A stretch of 64,000 nucleotides of DNA from contig NZ_CP058364.1 in NCBI RefSeq assembly GCF_013391805.1, forward strand, positions 2,857,501 through 2,921,500, in the 5' to 3' direction. The position numbers and the translations under genes are program-made. Source of the DNA: Galbibacter sp. BG1. GTDB taxonomy: Bacteria; Bacteroidota; Bacteroidia; Flavobacteriales; Flavobacteriaceae. A model generated the notes under the pieces. It worked only from the letters and a program-made list of their open reading frames with translations, ran no database searches and had not been told where the DNA came from. Below, one piece after another: positions 54,411 through 64,000 of this stretch; positions within the stretch are counted from its first letter, which is position 1; every line of letters starts with the position of its first letter.

Positions 54411-55614
54411 TCCGGGAGTAGTAATGGTAGGATTGGGCTATATTGGTCTGCCTACAGCGGCTTTAATTGCTCAAAACAAAACATATGTACATGGTGTTGA
54501 TATAAATCCAAGCGTAGTAGAAACTATTAATGCAGGAAAAATACATATTGTAGAACCTGAGTTGGATAAGGCTGTTGCCGATGCTGTAAAAGAAGGTTAT
54601 TTAAGAGCAGATGTTAAACCAGTAGAAGCGAATACTTTTTTAATAGTAGTACCAACTCCTTTTAAAGGAAAGAATGAGCCAGATATTTCATTTGTAGAAG
54701 CAGCGACAAAAGCTGTTCTCCCTTTATTAAAAGAAGGAGATTTATATATTATTGAGTCAACCTCTCCTATAGGAACTACGGAGAAAATGATGCAGTTGAT
54801 TTTTTCTGAACGACCAGAATTAGAAGATAAAATATATATTGCATATTGCCCAGAGCGTGTGCTTCCCGGAAATGTAATGTACGAGTTAGTGCATAATGAT
54901 AGAGTTATAGGGGGAGTAGATGAAAAATCTACTGAGAAAGCATTGGCGTTTTACCGTCAGTTTATAAAAGGAGAGTTGCATAAAACAAATGCACGTACGG
55001 CTGAGATGTGTAAATTAGTTGAAAACTCTTCGAGAGATGTCCAAATAGCATTTGCTAATGAACTTTCTTTAATCTGTGATAAAGCAGATATTAATGTGTG
55101 GGAGTTAATAAATTTGGCTAACAAACACCCTCGAGTTAATATATTACAACCAGGTTGCGGTGTAGGAGGACACTGTATAGCTGTAGACCCTTATTTTATA
55201 GTAGCAGATTATCCAATGGAATCTCAAATTATTGGAAAAGCAAGAGAGATTAATAATTATAAATCTTTTTGGTGTGCCGAAAAAGTACAAACTACTAAGC
55301 TTGAATTTGAATTGAAAAATGGAAGAAAACCTAATATCGCTTTAATGGGATTGGCTTTCAAGCCTAATATAGATGATTTAAGAGAGTCTCCTGCAAAATA
55401 TATAGCGCAAAAAGTACTACAGAATGCAAATAATGAGGAGTATTATATAGTAGAACCAAATATAACTGAACACAAAGTATTTAAACTTACAGATTACAAA
55501 AAAGCAGTTGATAATGCTGATATAATTGTTTTTTTAGTAGCTCATGAAGAGTTTAAAGATTTAAACCTGTCGAAAGAAAAGGTTATTCTAGATTTTTGTG
55601 GAGTTATTAAATAA
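54403..55614 (+). CDS. wecC: UDP-N-acetyl-D-mannosamine dehydrogenase
   Basis: 403 residues. The NAD-binding start is VVMVGLGYIGLPTAALIAQ; the family signature blocks are VVPTPFKGKNEPDISFVEAA, YCPERVLPGN, the KLVENSSRDVQIAFANE helix and GCGVGGHCIAVDPYF with the catalytic Cys region. It oxidises UDP-ManNAc to UDP-ManNAcA. Its substrate would come from WecB, which is disrupted here, so the enzyme may be idle unless another epimerase exists. It is translationally overlapped with wecB. Confidence 0.92.
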   Translation: MNNPGVVMVGLGYIGLPTAALIAQNKTYVHGVDINPSVVETINAGKIHIVEPELDKAVADAVKEGYLRADVKPVEANTFLIVVPTPFKGKNEPDISFVEAATKAVLPLLKEGDLYIIESTSPIGTTEKMMQLIFSERPELEDKIYIAYCPERVLPGNVMYELVHNDRVIGGVDEKSTEKALAFYRQFIKGELHKTNARTAEMCKLVENSSRDVQIAFANELSLICDKADINVWELINLANKHPRVNILQPGCGVGGHCIAVDPYFIVADYPMESQIIGKAREINNYKSFWCAEKVQTTKLEFELKNGRKPNIALMGLAFKPNIDDLRESPAKYIAQKVLQNANNEEYYIVEPNITEHKVFKLTDYKKAVDNADIIVFLVAHEEFKDLNLSKEKVILDFCGVIK

Positions 55615-55627
55615 ATAAATAATAAAA

Positions 55628-56893
55628 ATGAATAATTCTAGAATTGCTGTTATAGGTTTAGGATATGTAGGTTTGCCTTTAGCTACAGAATTTGCTAAAA
55701 AAGGTTTTAATGTATTAGGTTTTGATATAAATTCTACTAGGGTTAATCAACTTAAAAATAATGAAGATGTAACTGATGAGGTTTCTTCTGAAGATTTGAT
55801 TAAAGTTTCTGAGAAAATTAATTACAGTTCTCAAGAATCAGATTTGTCTTCCTGTAATGTTTATATAGTCACAGTGCCTACTCCAATTGATAAGTTTAAG
55901 CAGCCAGATTTAACTCCGATAATTTCTGCAAGTAAGATAGTAGGGAAATATCTGCTCCAAGATGATATTGTTATATATGAATCCACTGTTTACCCTGGTT
56001 GTACAGAAGAAGAGTGTGTTCCTGTTTTAGAAGAGGTGAGTGGACTTAGGTATAACGAAGGATTTTATTGTGGGTATTCTCCTGAAAGAATTAATCCAGG
56101 AGATAAAGAACGTAGAGTTCATAATATTGTTAAAGTTACTTCGGGGAGTACTCCAGAAATAGCTCAGGTTATTGATGATCTGTACAATGTAATTATAGAA
56201 GTAGGAACTCATAAGGCTTCTAGTATTAAAGTAGCAGAAGCGTCTAAAATTATAGAGAACACACAAAGAGATTTGAATATATCATTGATTAATGAATTGG
56301 CCTTAATCTTTGATAGAATTGGTATTGATACATTAGAAGTGTTAGAGGCGGCTGGGAGTAAATGGAATTTCTTACCATTCAGGCCTGGTTTAGTAGGAGG
56401 ACATTGTATAGGAGTGGATCCTTATTATTTAACCCATAAGGCAGAAAGTTTAGGGTATTATCCAGAAGTTATATTGTCGGGAAGAAGGATTAATGATAAT
56501 ATGGGAGTTTTTATTGCTAATAATGTAGTGAAGCTTATGGTTAAGCATGAGCTGCGAGTTAAGAACGCTAAAGTCTTAATTTTAGGAGTTACTTTTAAAG
56601 AAAACTGTCCGGATGTTAGGAATTCTAGAGTTGTTGATGTAATAGATGAATTGAAAGGTTTCGGAGTGAGAGTAGATACATATGATCCTTATGCAGATAA
56701 AGATGAGGTTAAGAAATATTATGGAGTTGATTTAGTGAATAAATTGAAATCCAAATATGAGGCAATTATATTAGCTGTAGGTCATAATGAGTTTAAGAAG
56801 TTAGATTATAAAGCTTTAAAATCTAATGATAATACTGTGATTTATGATGTTAAAAGTTTCTTGCCAAAAGAATTAGTAACGGATCGTTTATAA
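55628..56893 (+). CDS. Nucleotide-sugar 6-dehydrogenase (WbpA/TviB-like)
   Basis: 421 residues of the UDP-glucose/GDP-mannose dehydrogenase family: [73 protein letters not shown], and [20 protein letters not shown] (the catalytic Cys motif). It resembles the WbpA/TviB branch acting on UDP-GlcNAc or UDP-GalNAc more than UDP-glucose dehydrogenase. The three following genes fit a WbpA/WbpD/WbpE/WbpB pathway to a UDP-2,3-diacetamido uronic acid. Substrate assignment is inferred from context. Confidence 0.85.
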   Translation: MNNSRIAVIGLGYVGLPLATEFAKKGFNVLGFDINSTRVNQLKNNEDVTDEVSSEDLIKVSEKINYSSQESDLSSCNVYIVTVPTPIDKFKQPDLTPIISASKIVGKYLLQDDIVIYESTVYPGCTEEECVPVLEEVSGLRYNEGFYCGYSPERINPGDKERRVHNIVKVTSGSTPEIAQVIDDLYNVIIEVGTHKASSIKVAEASKIIENTQRDLNISLINELALIFDRIGIDTLEVLEAAGSKWNFLPFRPGLVGGHCIGVDPYYLTHKAESLGYYPEVILSGRRINDNMGVFIANNVVKLMVKHELRVKNAKVLILGVTFKENCPDVRNSRVVDVIDELKGFGVRVDTYDPYADKDEVKKYYGVDLVNKLKSKYEAIILAVGHNEFKKLDYKALKSNDNTVIYDVKSFLPKELVTDRL

Positions 56894-56907
56894 TAGGAAA
56901 TCATATT

Positions 56908-57489
56908 ATGGATAAGGTTAATTATTATGCACATGAAACAGCGGTGATAGATGAAGGATGCACAATAGGTGCAGCTTCTAAAATATGGCATTTCTCTCAT
57001 ATTATGCCTAATTGTGTTATAGGAAATAAATGTAATATAGGGCAAAATGTTGTTATTTCTCCAGAAGTTGTTTTGGGAGATAATGTTAAGGTTCAGAATA
57101 ATGTATCGATTTATACAGGAGTTATCTGTGAAGATGATGTGTTTTTAGGGCCTTCAATGGTTTTTACAAATATTATTAATCCTAGGAGTGCTATTGTTAG
57201 AAGAGATAGTTATACGGAGACATTAGTTAAAAAAGGTGCGTCTATTGGGGCTAATGCTACTATAGTTTGTGGGAACTCTATAGGTAGATATGCTCTAATT
57301 GGAGCAGGGGCTGTTGTAACTAAAGAAGTTCCAGATTATGCTTTGTTAGTGGGTAATCCAGCAAAGCAGATTGGATGGGTTAGTGAGTATGGTCATCGTT
57401 TGGATTTTGAAGAAAGTAATAAGGCTGTATGTATAGAGAGTAATCAAGAGTATATCTTGGAAAATGATTCGGTTAAACGTATAAAGTAA
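56908..57489 (+). CDS. WbpD/WlbB-like sugar N-acetyltransferase (left-handed beta helix)
   Basis: 193 residues. Hexapeptide repeats run through nearly the whole protein ([74 protein letters not shown]). The pattern [15 protein letters not shown] is typical of acetyltransferases that acetylate the 3-amino group of UDP-GlcNAc3NA. It lies in tight order between the dehydrogenase and the aminotransferase genes. Confidence 0.87.
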   Translation: MDKVNYYAHETAVIDEGCTIGAASKIWHFSHIMPNCVIGNKCNIGQNVVISPEVVLGDNVKVQNNVSIYTGVICEDDVFLGPSMVFTNIINPRSAIVRRDSYTETLVKKGASIGANATIVCGNSIGRYALIGAGAVVTKEVPDYALLVGNPAKQIGWVSEYGHRLDFEESNKAVCIESNQEYILENDSVKRIK

Positions 57490-57495
57490 TTATTG

Positions 57496-59542
<2,047 letters not shown>

Positions 59543-59545
59543 AGA

Positions 59546-60841
59546 ATGTTATCACAGTTTTATATTTATAACTACATAAAAAATTTATTTAATAAGTTAA
59601 AGGCATCTGAGTTTTTTAAAAATATATCTTTACAGGTTTTTACAACAGCTATTGCTCAGGTTATTCCTGTCGCAGCAATGCCGTTATTGACAAGATTGTA
59701 TAGTGAACAAGAATTTGGTATATATGCAACCTTTTTAGCAGTAGCTATGGTATTGCAAGTTGCCGTTGGTGGACGGTATCAATTTGCAATTGTTGTTCCT
59801 AAGAGAGATAAGGATGCTCTAGATCTATTTACTCTGAGTGTTTTATTGACAATTGCATATTTTGTAATAAGTTTTGTCGTAGTTTTATTTTTAGTCTCAA
59901 ATCAAGTAACAATATTTAATATTTCTAAAGTTTATTTACTAGTTCCTTTTTATGTATTATTTTTTGGTATTTGGAGCTCTGTTTCAAATTATTCTATAAG
60001 AAGAAAAAAGTTTAGGTATAATGCATTTTCAAAAATTTATCAATCATTAACTTATGTTATTTCTGGCTTAATATTTGGCGCGCTTAGTGTAAAATATTAT
60101 GGCTTAATATCTGCGAGGGTAGGCGGACTAATGATGTCCTCTTTTTATTTATGGAAAAAAGTGATAATTAATTTTAGGAGCATAAAGGTGAAAGACCTTC
60201 TAGAAGTTGGAGTTAAATATTTAGATTATCCTAAATATGGTATTTTACCAGCTTTGATGAATACTATAGCGATGCAATCAATAATTTTTGTTTTTACTCA
60301 TTTTTATTCTAAATCTGATCTCGGGTACTTTGGTCTAACGAATCTTGTTTTAAATGCTCCGTTGGCATTGATAGGGCAATCTTTTAGAGATATCTTTTAT
60401 CAAAGAATAGCTTATTTGATTAATAATAAATTTTACAAAAAGGGTTATGCCTTTTTTAAAAGGAGTGCTTTAGGACTTTTTTTAATTGGATTGCCAATTA
60501 GCTTATTAATTATATTTTTAGGTGAGGAGATATTTTCAATTATTTTTGGTGATAATTGGAGTCGTTCAGGTTACTTTGGTTCAATAATGGCGTTTAGTTT
60601 TCTGATAAGATTAATAGCTAGTCCTCTATCTTCTGTTTTTAATGCTATTGGAAGAGTTAAGCTTGTTGCAGTATGGCAATCTGTATATTTTTTCAGTACT
60701 TTATGCTTAATGTATTTATGTATTTATATGTTTAATGTAAAAGTGGAATCACTTTTAATTATATATGTTATACACGAAGTGATTATATACTCTATTTATT
60801 TTATAATGCAATTAACTACTTTAAAAAAATTATGTATTTAA
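59546..60841 (+). CDS. Wzx-type polysaccharide flippase (MOP superfamily)
   Basis: 431 residues with about 12 predicted membrane segments. The N-terminus shows the family pattern VIPVAAMPLLTRLYSEQEFG and YATFLAVAMVLQVAVGGRY. Flippases of this type move undecaprenyl-linked repeat units across the inner membrane. It overlaps the next gene by 10 bp. Sequence composition is noticeably A/T-rich, as for the following genes. Confidence 0.88.
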   Translation: MLSQFYIYNYIKNLFNKLKASEFFKNISLQVFTTAIAQVIPVAAMPLLTRLYSEQEFGIYATFLAVAMVLQVAVGGRYQFAIVVPKRDKDALDLFTLSVLLTIAYFVISFVVVLFLVSNQVTIFNISKVYLLVPFYVLFFGIWSSVSNYSIRRKKFRYNAFSKIYQSLTYVISGLIFGALSVKYYGLISARVGGLMMSSFYLWKKVIINFRSIKVKDLLEVGVKYLDYPKYGILPALMNTIAMQSIIFVFTHFYSKSDLGYFGLTNLVLNAPLALIGQSFRDIFYQRIAYLINNKFYKKGYAFFKRSALGLFLIGLPISLLIIFLGEEIFSIIFGDNWSRSGYFGSIMAFSFLIRLIASPLSSVFNAIGRVKLVAVWQSVYFFSTLCLMYLCIYMFNVKVESLLIIYVIHEVIIYSIYFIMQLTTLKKLCI

Positions 60842-62085
60842 AATTATTATATAAAGCATTCTTACATAATAATGTTAGTCAGGTTTTATTAAGTTCGTTT
60901 GTTGTTTTTATACCTATCTCACAGAGAATATCAACAATAATATTAGTGCTATTATTTTTAACGACCATTTTTAAGTTCTTTAAGAGTGAAAGAGGAAGAA
61001 TGAATATTAATTTTTTGATATTAATCCCTGTTTGTTTTTTTGCCCTTTGTTTTTTTTCTTTGTTTTATTCGGATCAAGTTGAATTTAAGTTTATAGAGCA
61101 AAAAGCTTCATTTTTAGCTTTCCCCATAATATTTTATTTTTTAAAAATTAATGACAGAAATGTAAGAAAGTTATTGATGTTTTTTGTGTTAGGCTGTTTG
61201 ATTGCTAGTCTATTACTTATTATTAATGCAATTTATAATTCAATTTTATTTGATAATAATGGAATTGGTTTTCAAGCTTCTGTCAATCCTAGTTTTTCAT
61301 TTTGGTATGCTATTGTAAGAGATGGTAATTATTTTTTTTCAACTCATTTTTCAATTTTTCATGACCCTCTATATTTTAGTTTCTACTTAAATGTTTCAAT
61401 ATCTATTGTTTTATGTTTTTCTTTGTGGAAAGAAAATAGAATTTATTTAGTTCTATTATTATTATTTCCAATAGTAATATTTTTAAACTCTAGTAGGCTA
61501 GGAATAGGATGTTGTATTTTAATTTACATATATTATTTAGTTAGTAGACTAAAAGGATATACTTTAAAAGCATTAATATTTTTAAGTTTAATTTCTATAG
61601 GTTTATATGTTATGAATTTTAATCCAAGAGGAGAGATAATGATAAGGGATTTAAAGAATAACGGACTTAGAATTTCCCCTGAAGAAAGATATGGTTATCC
61701 TTTGAGACTTATGTCATGGGAAAGTGCTGTTGATATTATAAAGAAGAATCCAATATTTGGTGTTGGTATAGGTGATGCTCAATCAGAATTAAATAAAGTT
61801 TATAATTTTAAAGGATATATTTACCCTTTAAAGTATAAGTTAAATGTTCATAATCAGTTTTTACAAACTTATATAGAGGTAGGTTATTTTGGGTTTATTC
61901 TTTTACTTATAATGATTTCATTATTAATAATAAGAATGCCTGTTAATTTGAATAATTTTGGATATTATTTTTTCTTTTTAACATTCATATTATTTTTTTT
62001 TGAAAGTGCACTTAATCGTTATTCAGGTATTTCTGTATTTGTTCTTTTTTATTGCTTTATTGTTTATAAACCAGTTGAAGAGTAG
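60832..62085 (+). CDS. O-antigen ligase/polymerase family membrane protein
   Basis: 417 residues, about 10-11 membrane segments. It has a periplasmic loop with MSWESAVDIIKKNPIFGVGI and then NVHNQFLQTYIEVGYFGFI. The H-N-x-F/Y motif in that loop is characteristic of the PF04932-type O-antigen ligase (WaaL) and related Wzy polymerases. It overlaps wzx and precedes a second, different polymerase-like protein, so which protein is ligase and which polymerase is inferred only. Confidence 0.8.
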   Translation: MYLKLLYKAFLHNNVSQVLLSSFVVFIPISQRISTIILVLLFLTTIFKFFKSERGRMNINFLILIPVCFFALCFFSLFYSDQVEFKFIEQKASFLAFPIIFYFLKINDRNVRKLLMFFVLGCLIASLLLIINAIYNSILFDNNGIGFQASVNPSFSFWYAIVRDGNYFFSTHFSIFHDPLYFSFYLNVSISIVLCFSLWKENRIYLVLLLLFPIVIFLNSSRLGIGCCILIYIYYLVSRLKGYTLKALIFLSLISIGLYVMNFNPRGEIMIRDLKNNGLRISPEERYGYPLRLMSWESAVDIIKKNPIFGVGIGDAQSELNKVYNFKGYIYPLKYKLNVHNQFLQTYIEVGYFGFILLLIMISLLIIRMPVNLNNFGYYFFFLTFILFFFESALNRYSGISVFVLFYCFIVYKPVEE

Positions 62086-62093
62086 ATAAAGAA

Positions 62094-63380
62094 ATGATGA
62101 AATTAATAGTGCATAATATAAAATATAAAAACTTCTGTCTTTTAGTATTGTTATATGTATTACTTAATGTGCTCTTTTTTTTTACTGTTAGGGAGTTACA
62201 TGTGTTTAAAAAAGCCTCAATAGGAGCAAGTATAAACTATGAATTTGATATTTTAAAGTTTTTTTTGATTAGTTTAATAATTTTTGGATTTATTTTAAGT
62301 ACGGTTTTTATTAAAGTAAAGGATTTTTTATATTCTATTATACTTCTTATTCTAATATTTTTTGTTATACCTAGCGCTATATTGTATTCTAATATAAAAG
62401 ATTTGTCTATAGGTATTTTTACCTCACATAGTATATTGTTTATATCCGTTATTGTTGTTGGTAAAGTCAAAATCAGATTTAACTCAAAGACTGTTGGAAT
62501 TAGACTAGCCAAAAAAGTCCTTATGTTGACTATACTAATAGGCTTGCTTCCATTTCTAATACTTTATTCGCCTTATTTAAATTTTAAAAATCTTATTTTA
62601 ATAGATATATATGAAACTAGGGCTATAATGAGTAATGCCGTTAATAATATCTATGTTAATTATACATATTCATGGTTTAATAAAATTTTAATTCCTTTGT
62701 TAATTGTTTTTGGAGTTTATCACAGAAATAAATTAACTGTTTTAATTTCAGTATTCTCACTTATTTTTTTATTTCTTTGCGGAGCGCATAAGGCAGTTTT
62801 TGTAGGAATGATAATGGTTCTTGTTTTATATAAGCATGAATATTTAAAGAAAATGTATTACTTCATAAAATTTATTCTTTTTATAACTATATCTTCTTTG
62901 TTTTTTTCTATAATATTTGATTTTGATTACATAACTGTAATGACTATTAGAAGGACATTATTTTTGCCTTCACTGTTGGATGTTTTATATTTTGATTTTT
63001 TCAAGAATAATTATATTTATTGGTCTGAAACATTTAATGGATTATTTTATGACTATCCATATGAATATGCGCATTCATATATTATAGGAGACAATTATTT
63101 TAATTCAATCGTATGGGCAGCTAATAACGGTATAATATCTGATGGATATATGAATTGGGGGTATATTGGAGTTATTATTAATTGTATAATTCTTGGTTTT
63201 TATTTTTCGTTTTTAAATCAATTAAATATTAGTAGTAAATTTTTTGGAATTTATTTTCTTTTCTTCTTTGTTCTAATTAGTTCAGCATTGCCAAGTGCTT
63301 TATTAACTCATGGGGGATTATTATTATTATTTGTTTCCTTTTACTTATTAAAAAACACTGCTAATACAATGGATGCGTAA
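62094..63380 (+). CDS. Putative oligosaccharide repeat-unit polymerase (Wzy-like)
   Basis: 428 residues with about 11-12 membrane segments and a large Tyr-rich loop (residues about 300-345, around FNGLFYDYPYEYAHSYIIG). The segment ISDGYMNWGYIGVIINCIIL resembles the end region of Wzy-type proteins with D-(A/G)-Y-x-N-x-G. There is no strong family match by eye, as is usual for these fast-evolving proteins. The position between the ligase-type gene and a glycosyltransferase supports the role. Very A/T-rich. Confidence 0.65.
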   Translation: MMKLIVHNIKYKNFCLLVLLYVLLNVLFFFTVRELHVFKKASIGASINYEFDILKFFLISLIIFGFILSTVFIKVKDFLYSIILLILIFFVIPSAILYSNIKDLSIGIFTSHSILFISVIVVGKVKIRFNSKTVGIRLAKKVLMLTILIGLLPFLILYSPYLNFKNLILIDIYETRAIMSNAVNNIYVNYTYSWFNKILIPLLIVFGVYHRNKLTVLISVFSLIFLFLCGAHKAVFVGMIMVLVLYKHEYLKKMYYFIKFILFITISSLFFSIIFDFDYITVMTIRRTLFLPSLLDVLYFDFFKNNYIYWSETFNGLFYDYPYEYAHSYIIGDNYFNSIVWAANNGIISDGYMNWGYIGVIINCIILGFYFSFLNQLNISSKFFGIYFLFFFVLISSALPSALLTHGGLLLLFVSFYLLKNTANTMDA

Positions 63381-63417
63381 AACTGTTAAATATGATAATT
63401 ATATAAAAGTATTATAG

Positions 63418-64000
63418 ATGAAAAGTGTATTAATATTAACAAAAACTGATTGGAATGAACCACCTAGAATTAGGCACCAAATTTCAAGATTATTAAAGGA
63501 GAAAGGATATAATGTCCATTATGTTGAAAAAAGCTCTTATAATAGTATAATTCCAAAAAAGAGAATTGAAGAGGGAATCAAATTTTATAGACATTCTGAA
63601 TTAATACATCATCAATTAAGATATACTAAACTTATTCAAAATTTGAATAATTTAGTAGTCAAATTTTACTTAAAAAAAATATTAAAGAATCGTGATTTTG
63701 ACTGTATCTTAAATTTTTGTTATGATTATTCATTTTTGAAAGAGATTGTAAAAGACACTAAAATTGTAACCTTTATTAATGATGATTTTGAAGAGCAGGC
63801 AAAACTAGGCATGCGTAAACAAATAAAAAATCAATTAAGGGATACATGCTATATATCTAATCATATAATTACTGTTTCGTATCCTCTTCGAAGTAAACTT
63901 AAATGTTATAATAATAATGTCACTTTACTTTTCCCCTGGAGTCAATACCATTATAAAGTGCCTAATAAAGAAAGTTCACGAAATACAGTTTTATATTTTG
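63418..64000 (+). CDS. Glycosyltransferase, N-terminal part (cut by window end)
   Basis: 194 codons visible from the ATG at 63418. The start KSVLILTKTDWNEPPRIRHQ and the following helix RLLKEKGYNVHYVEKSS are typical of the N-terminal domain of GT-B glycosyltransferases. FDCILNFCYDYSFLK and KIVTFINDDFEEQAK fit the later strands of that domain. The nucleotide-binding C-terminal domain lies outside the window, so the sugar donor cannot be proposed. It continues the polysaccharide operon. Confidence 0.7.
   Translation, partial: MKSVLILTKTDWNEPPRIRHQISRLLKEKGYNVHYVEKSSYNSIIPKKRIEEGIKFYRHSELIHHQLRYTKLIQNLNNLVVKFYLKKILKNRDFDCILNFCYDYSFLKEIVKDTKIVTFINDDFEEQAKLGMRKQIKNQLRDTCYISNHIITVSYPLRSKLKCYNNNVTLLFPWSQYHYKVPNKESSRNTVLYF

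Overview
The window looks like a chromosomal segment of a marine-type member of the Flavobacteriaceae (Bacteroidota). I base this on low GC with A/T-rich intergenic DNA, poor Shine-Dalgarno sequences, a type IX secretion (T9SS) adhesin with its PorP/SprF partner, a TamB plus lipoprotein TamA-like (TamL) pair, DUF2911, DUF3108 and DUF4252 proteins, and an NADP-dependent GapN. I do not assign a genus. No rRNA or tRNA gene was recognised.

Layout. 1-3.35 kb: photolyase (cut by the window edge), a secreted DUF2911 protein and an aldehyde dehydrogenase. 3.4-10.9 kb: the branched-chain amino acid operon ilvD-ilvB-ilvN-ilvC-ilvA. It is preceded by two short Ile/Val-rich leader peptides, each followed by an intrinsic terminator, so it looks like a tandem attenuator. 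11-16.3 kb: gapN, small hypothetical proteins, a secreted fasciclin protein and an M28 lipoprotein peptidase. 16.5-29.5 kb: a 3362-residue SprB-like repeat adhesin, then PorP/SprF and OmpA-family partners. 29.6-40.5 kb: DUF3108, TamB, TamL, a DUF4252 lipoprotein, an RluA-type pseudouridine synthase and panB.

40.5-53.5 kb is a fragmented accessory zone. It holds the sulfate-activation genes cysQ-(small ORF)-DUF2061-cysC-cysD-cysN, with a small GIY-YIG nuclease gene wedged between cysD and cysN. That gene is bracketed by inverted copies of a CTTCGACAAGCTCAG-type repeat and follows a 165-bp tandem array of the same repeat. The zone also contains several dispersed repeat families, long arrays of degenerate 7-bp repeats, an XRE regulator with a palindromic operator candidate, a DUF2683/PIN toxin-antitoxin pair and two nearly identical 1,249-bp IS3-family elements.

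52.0-64 kb is a surface-polysaccharide (O-antigen-like) locus. The second IS copy interrupts its first gene, wecB, with a clean 3-bp target duplication. The genes that follow are wecC, a second nucleotide-sugar dehydrogenase, an acetyltransferase, an aminotransferase and a Gfo/Idh oxidoreductase (a WbpA/D/E/B-like set for a 2,3-diacetamido uronic acid sugar nucleotide). After these come a Wzx flippase, an O-antigen ligase/polymerase family protein, a second polymerase-like membrane protein and a glycosyltransferase cut by the window end.

The most unusual items are the tandem leader-peptide attenuator of the ilv operon, the GIY-YIG gene with its flanking repeats, and the heptad-repeat arrays.
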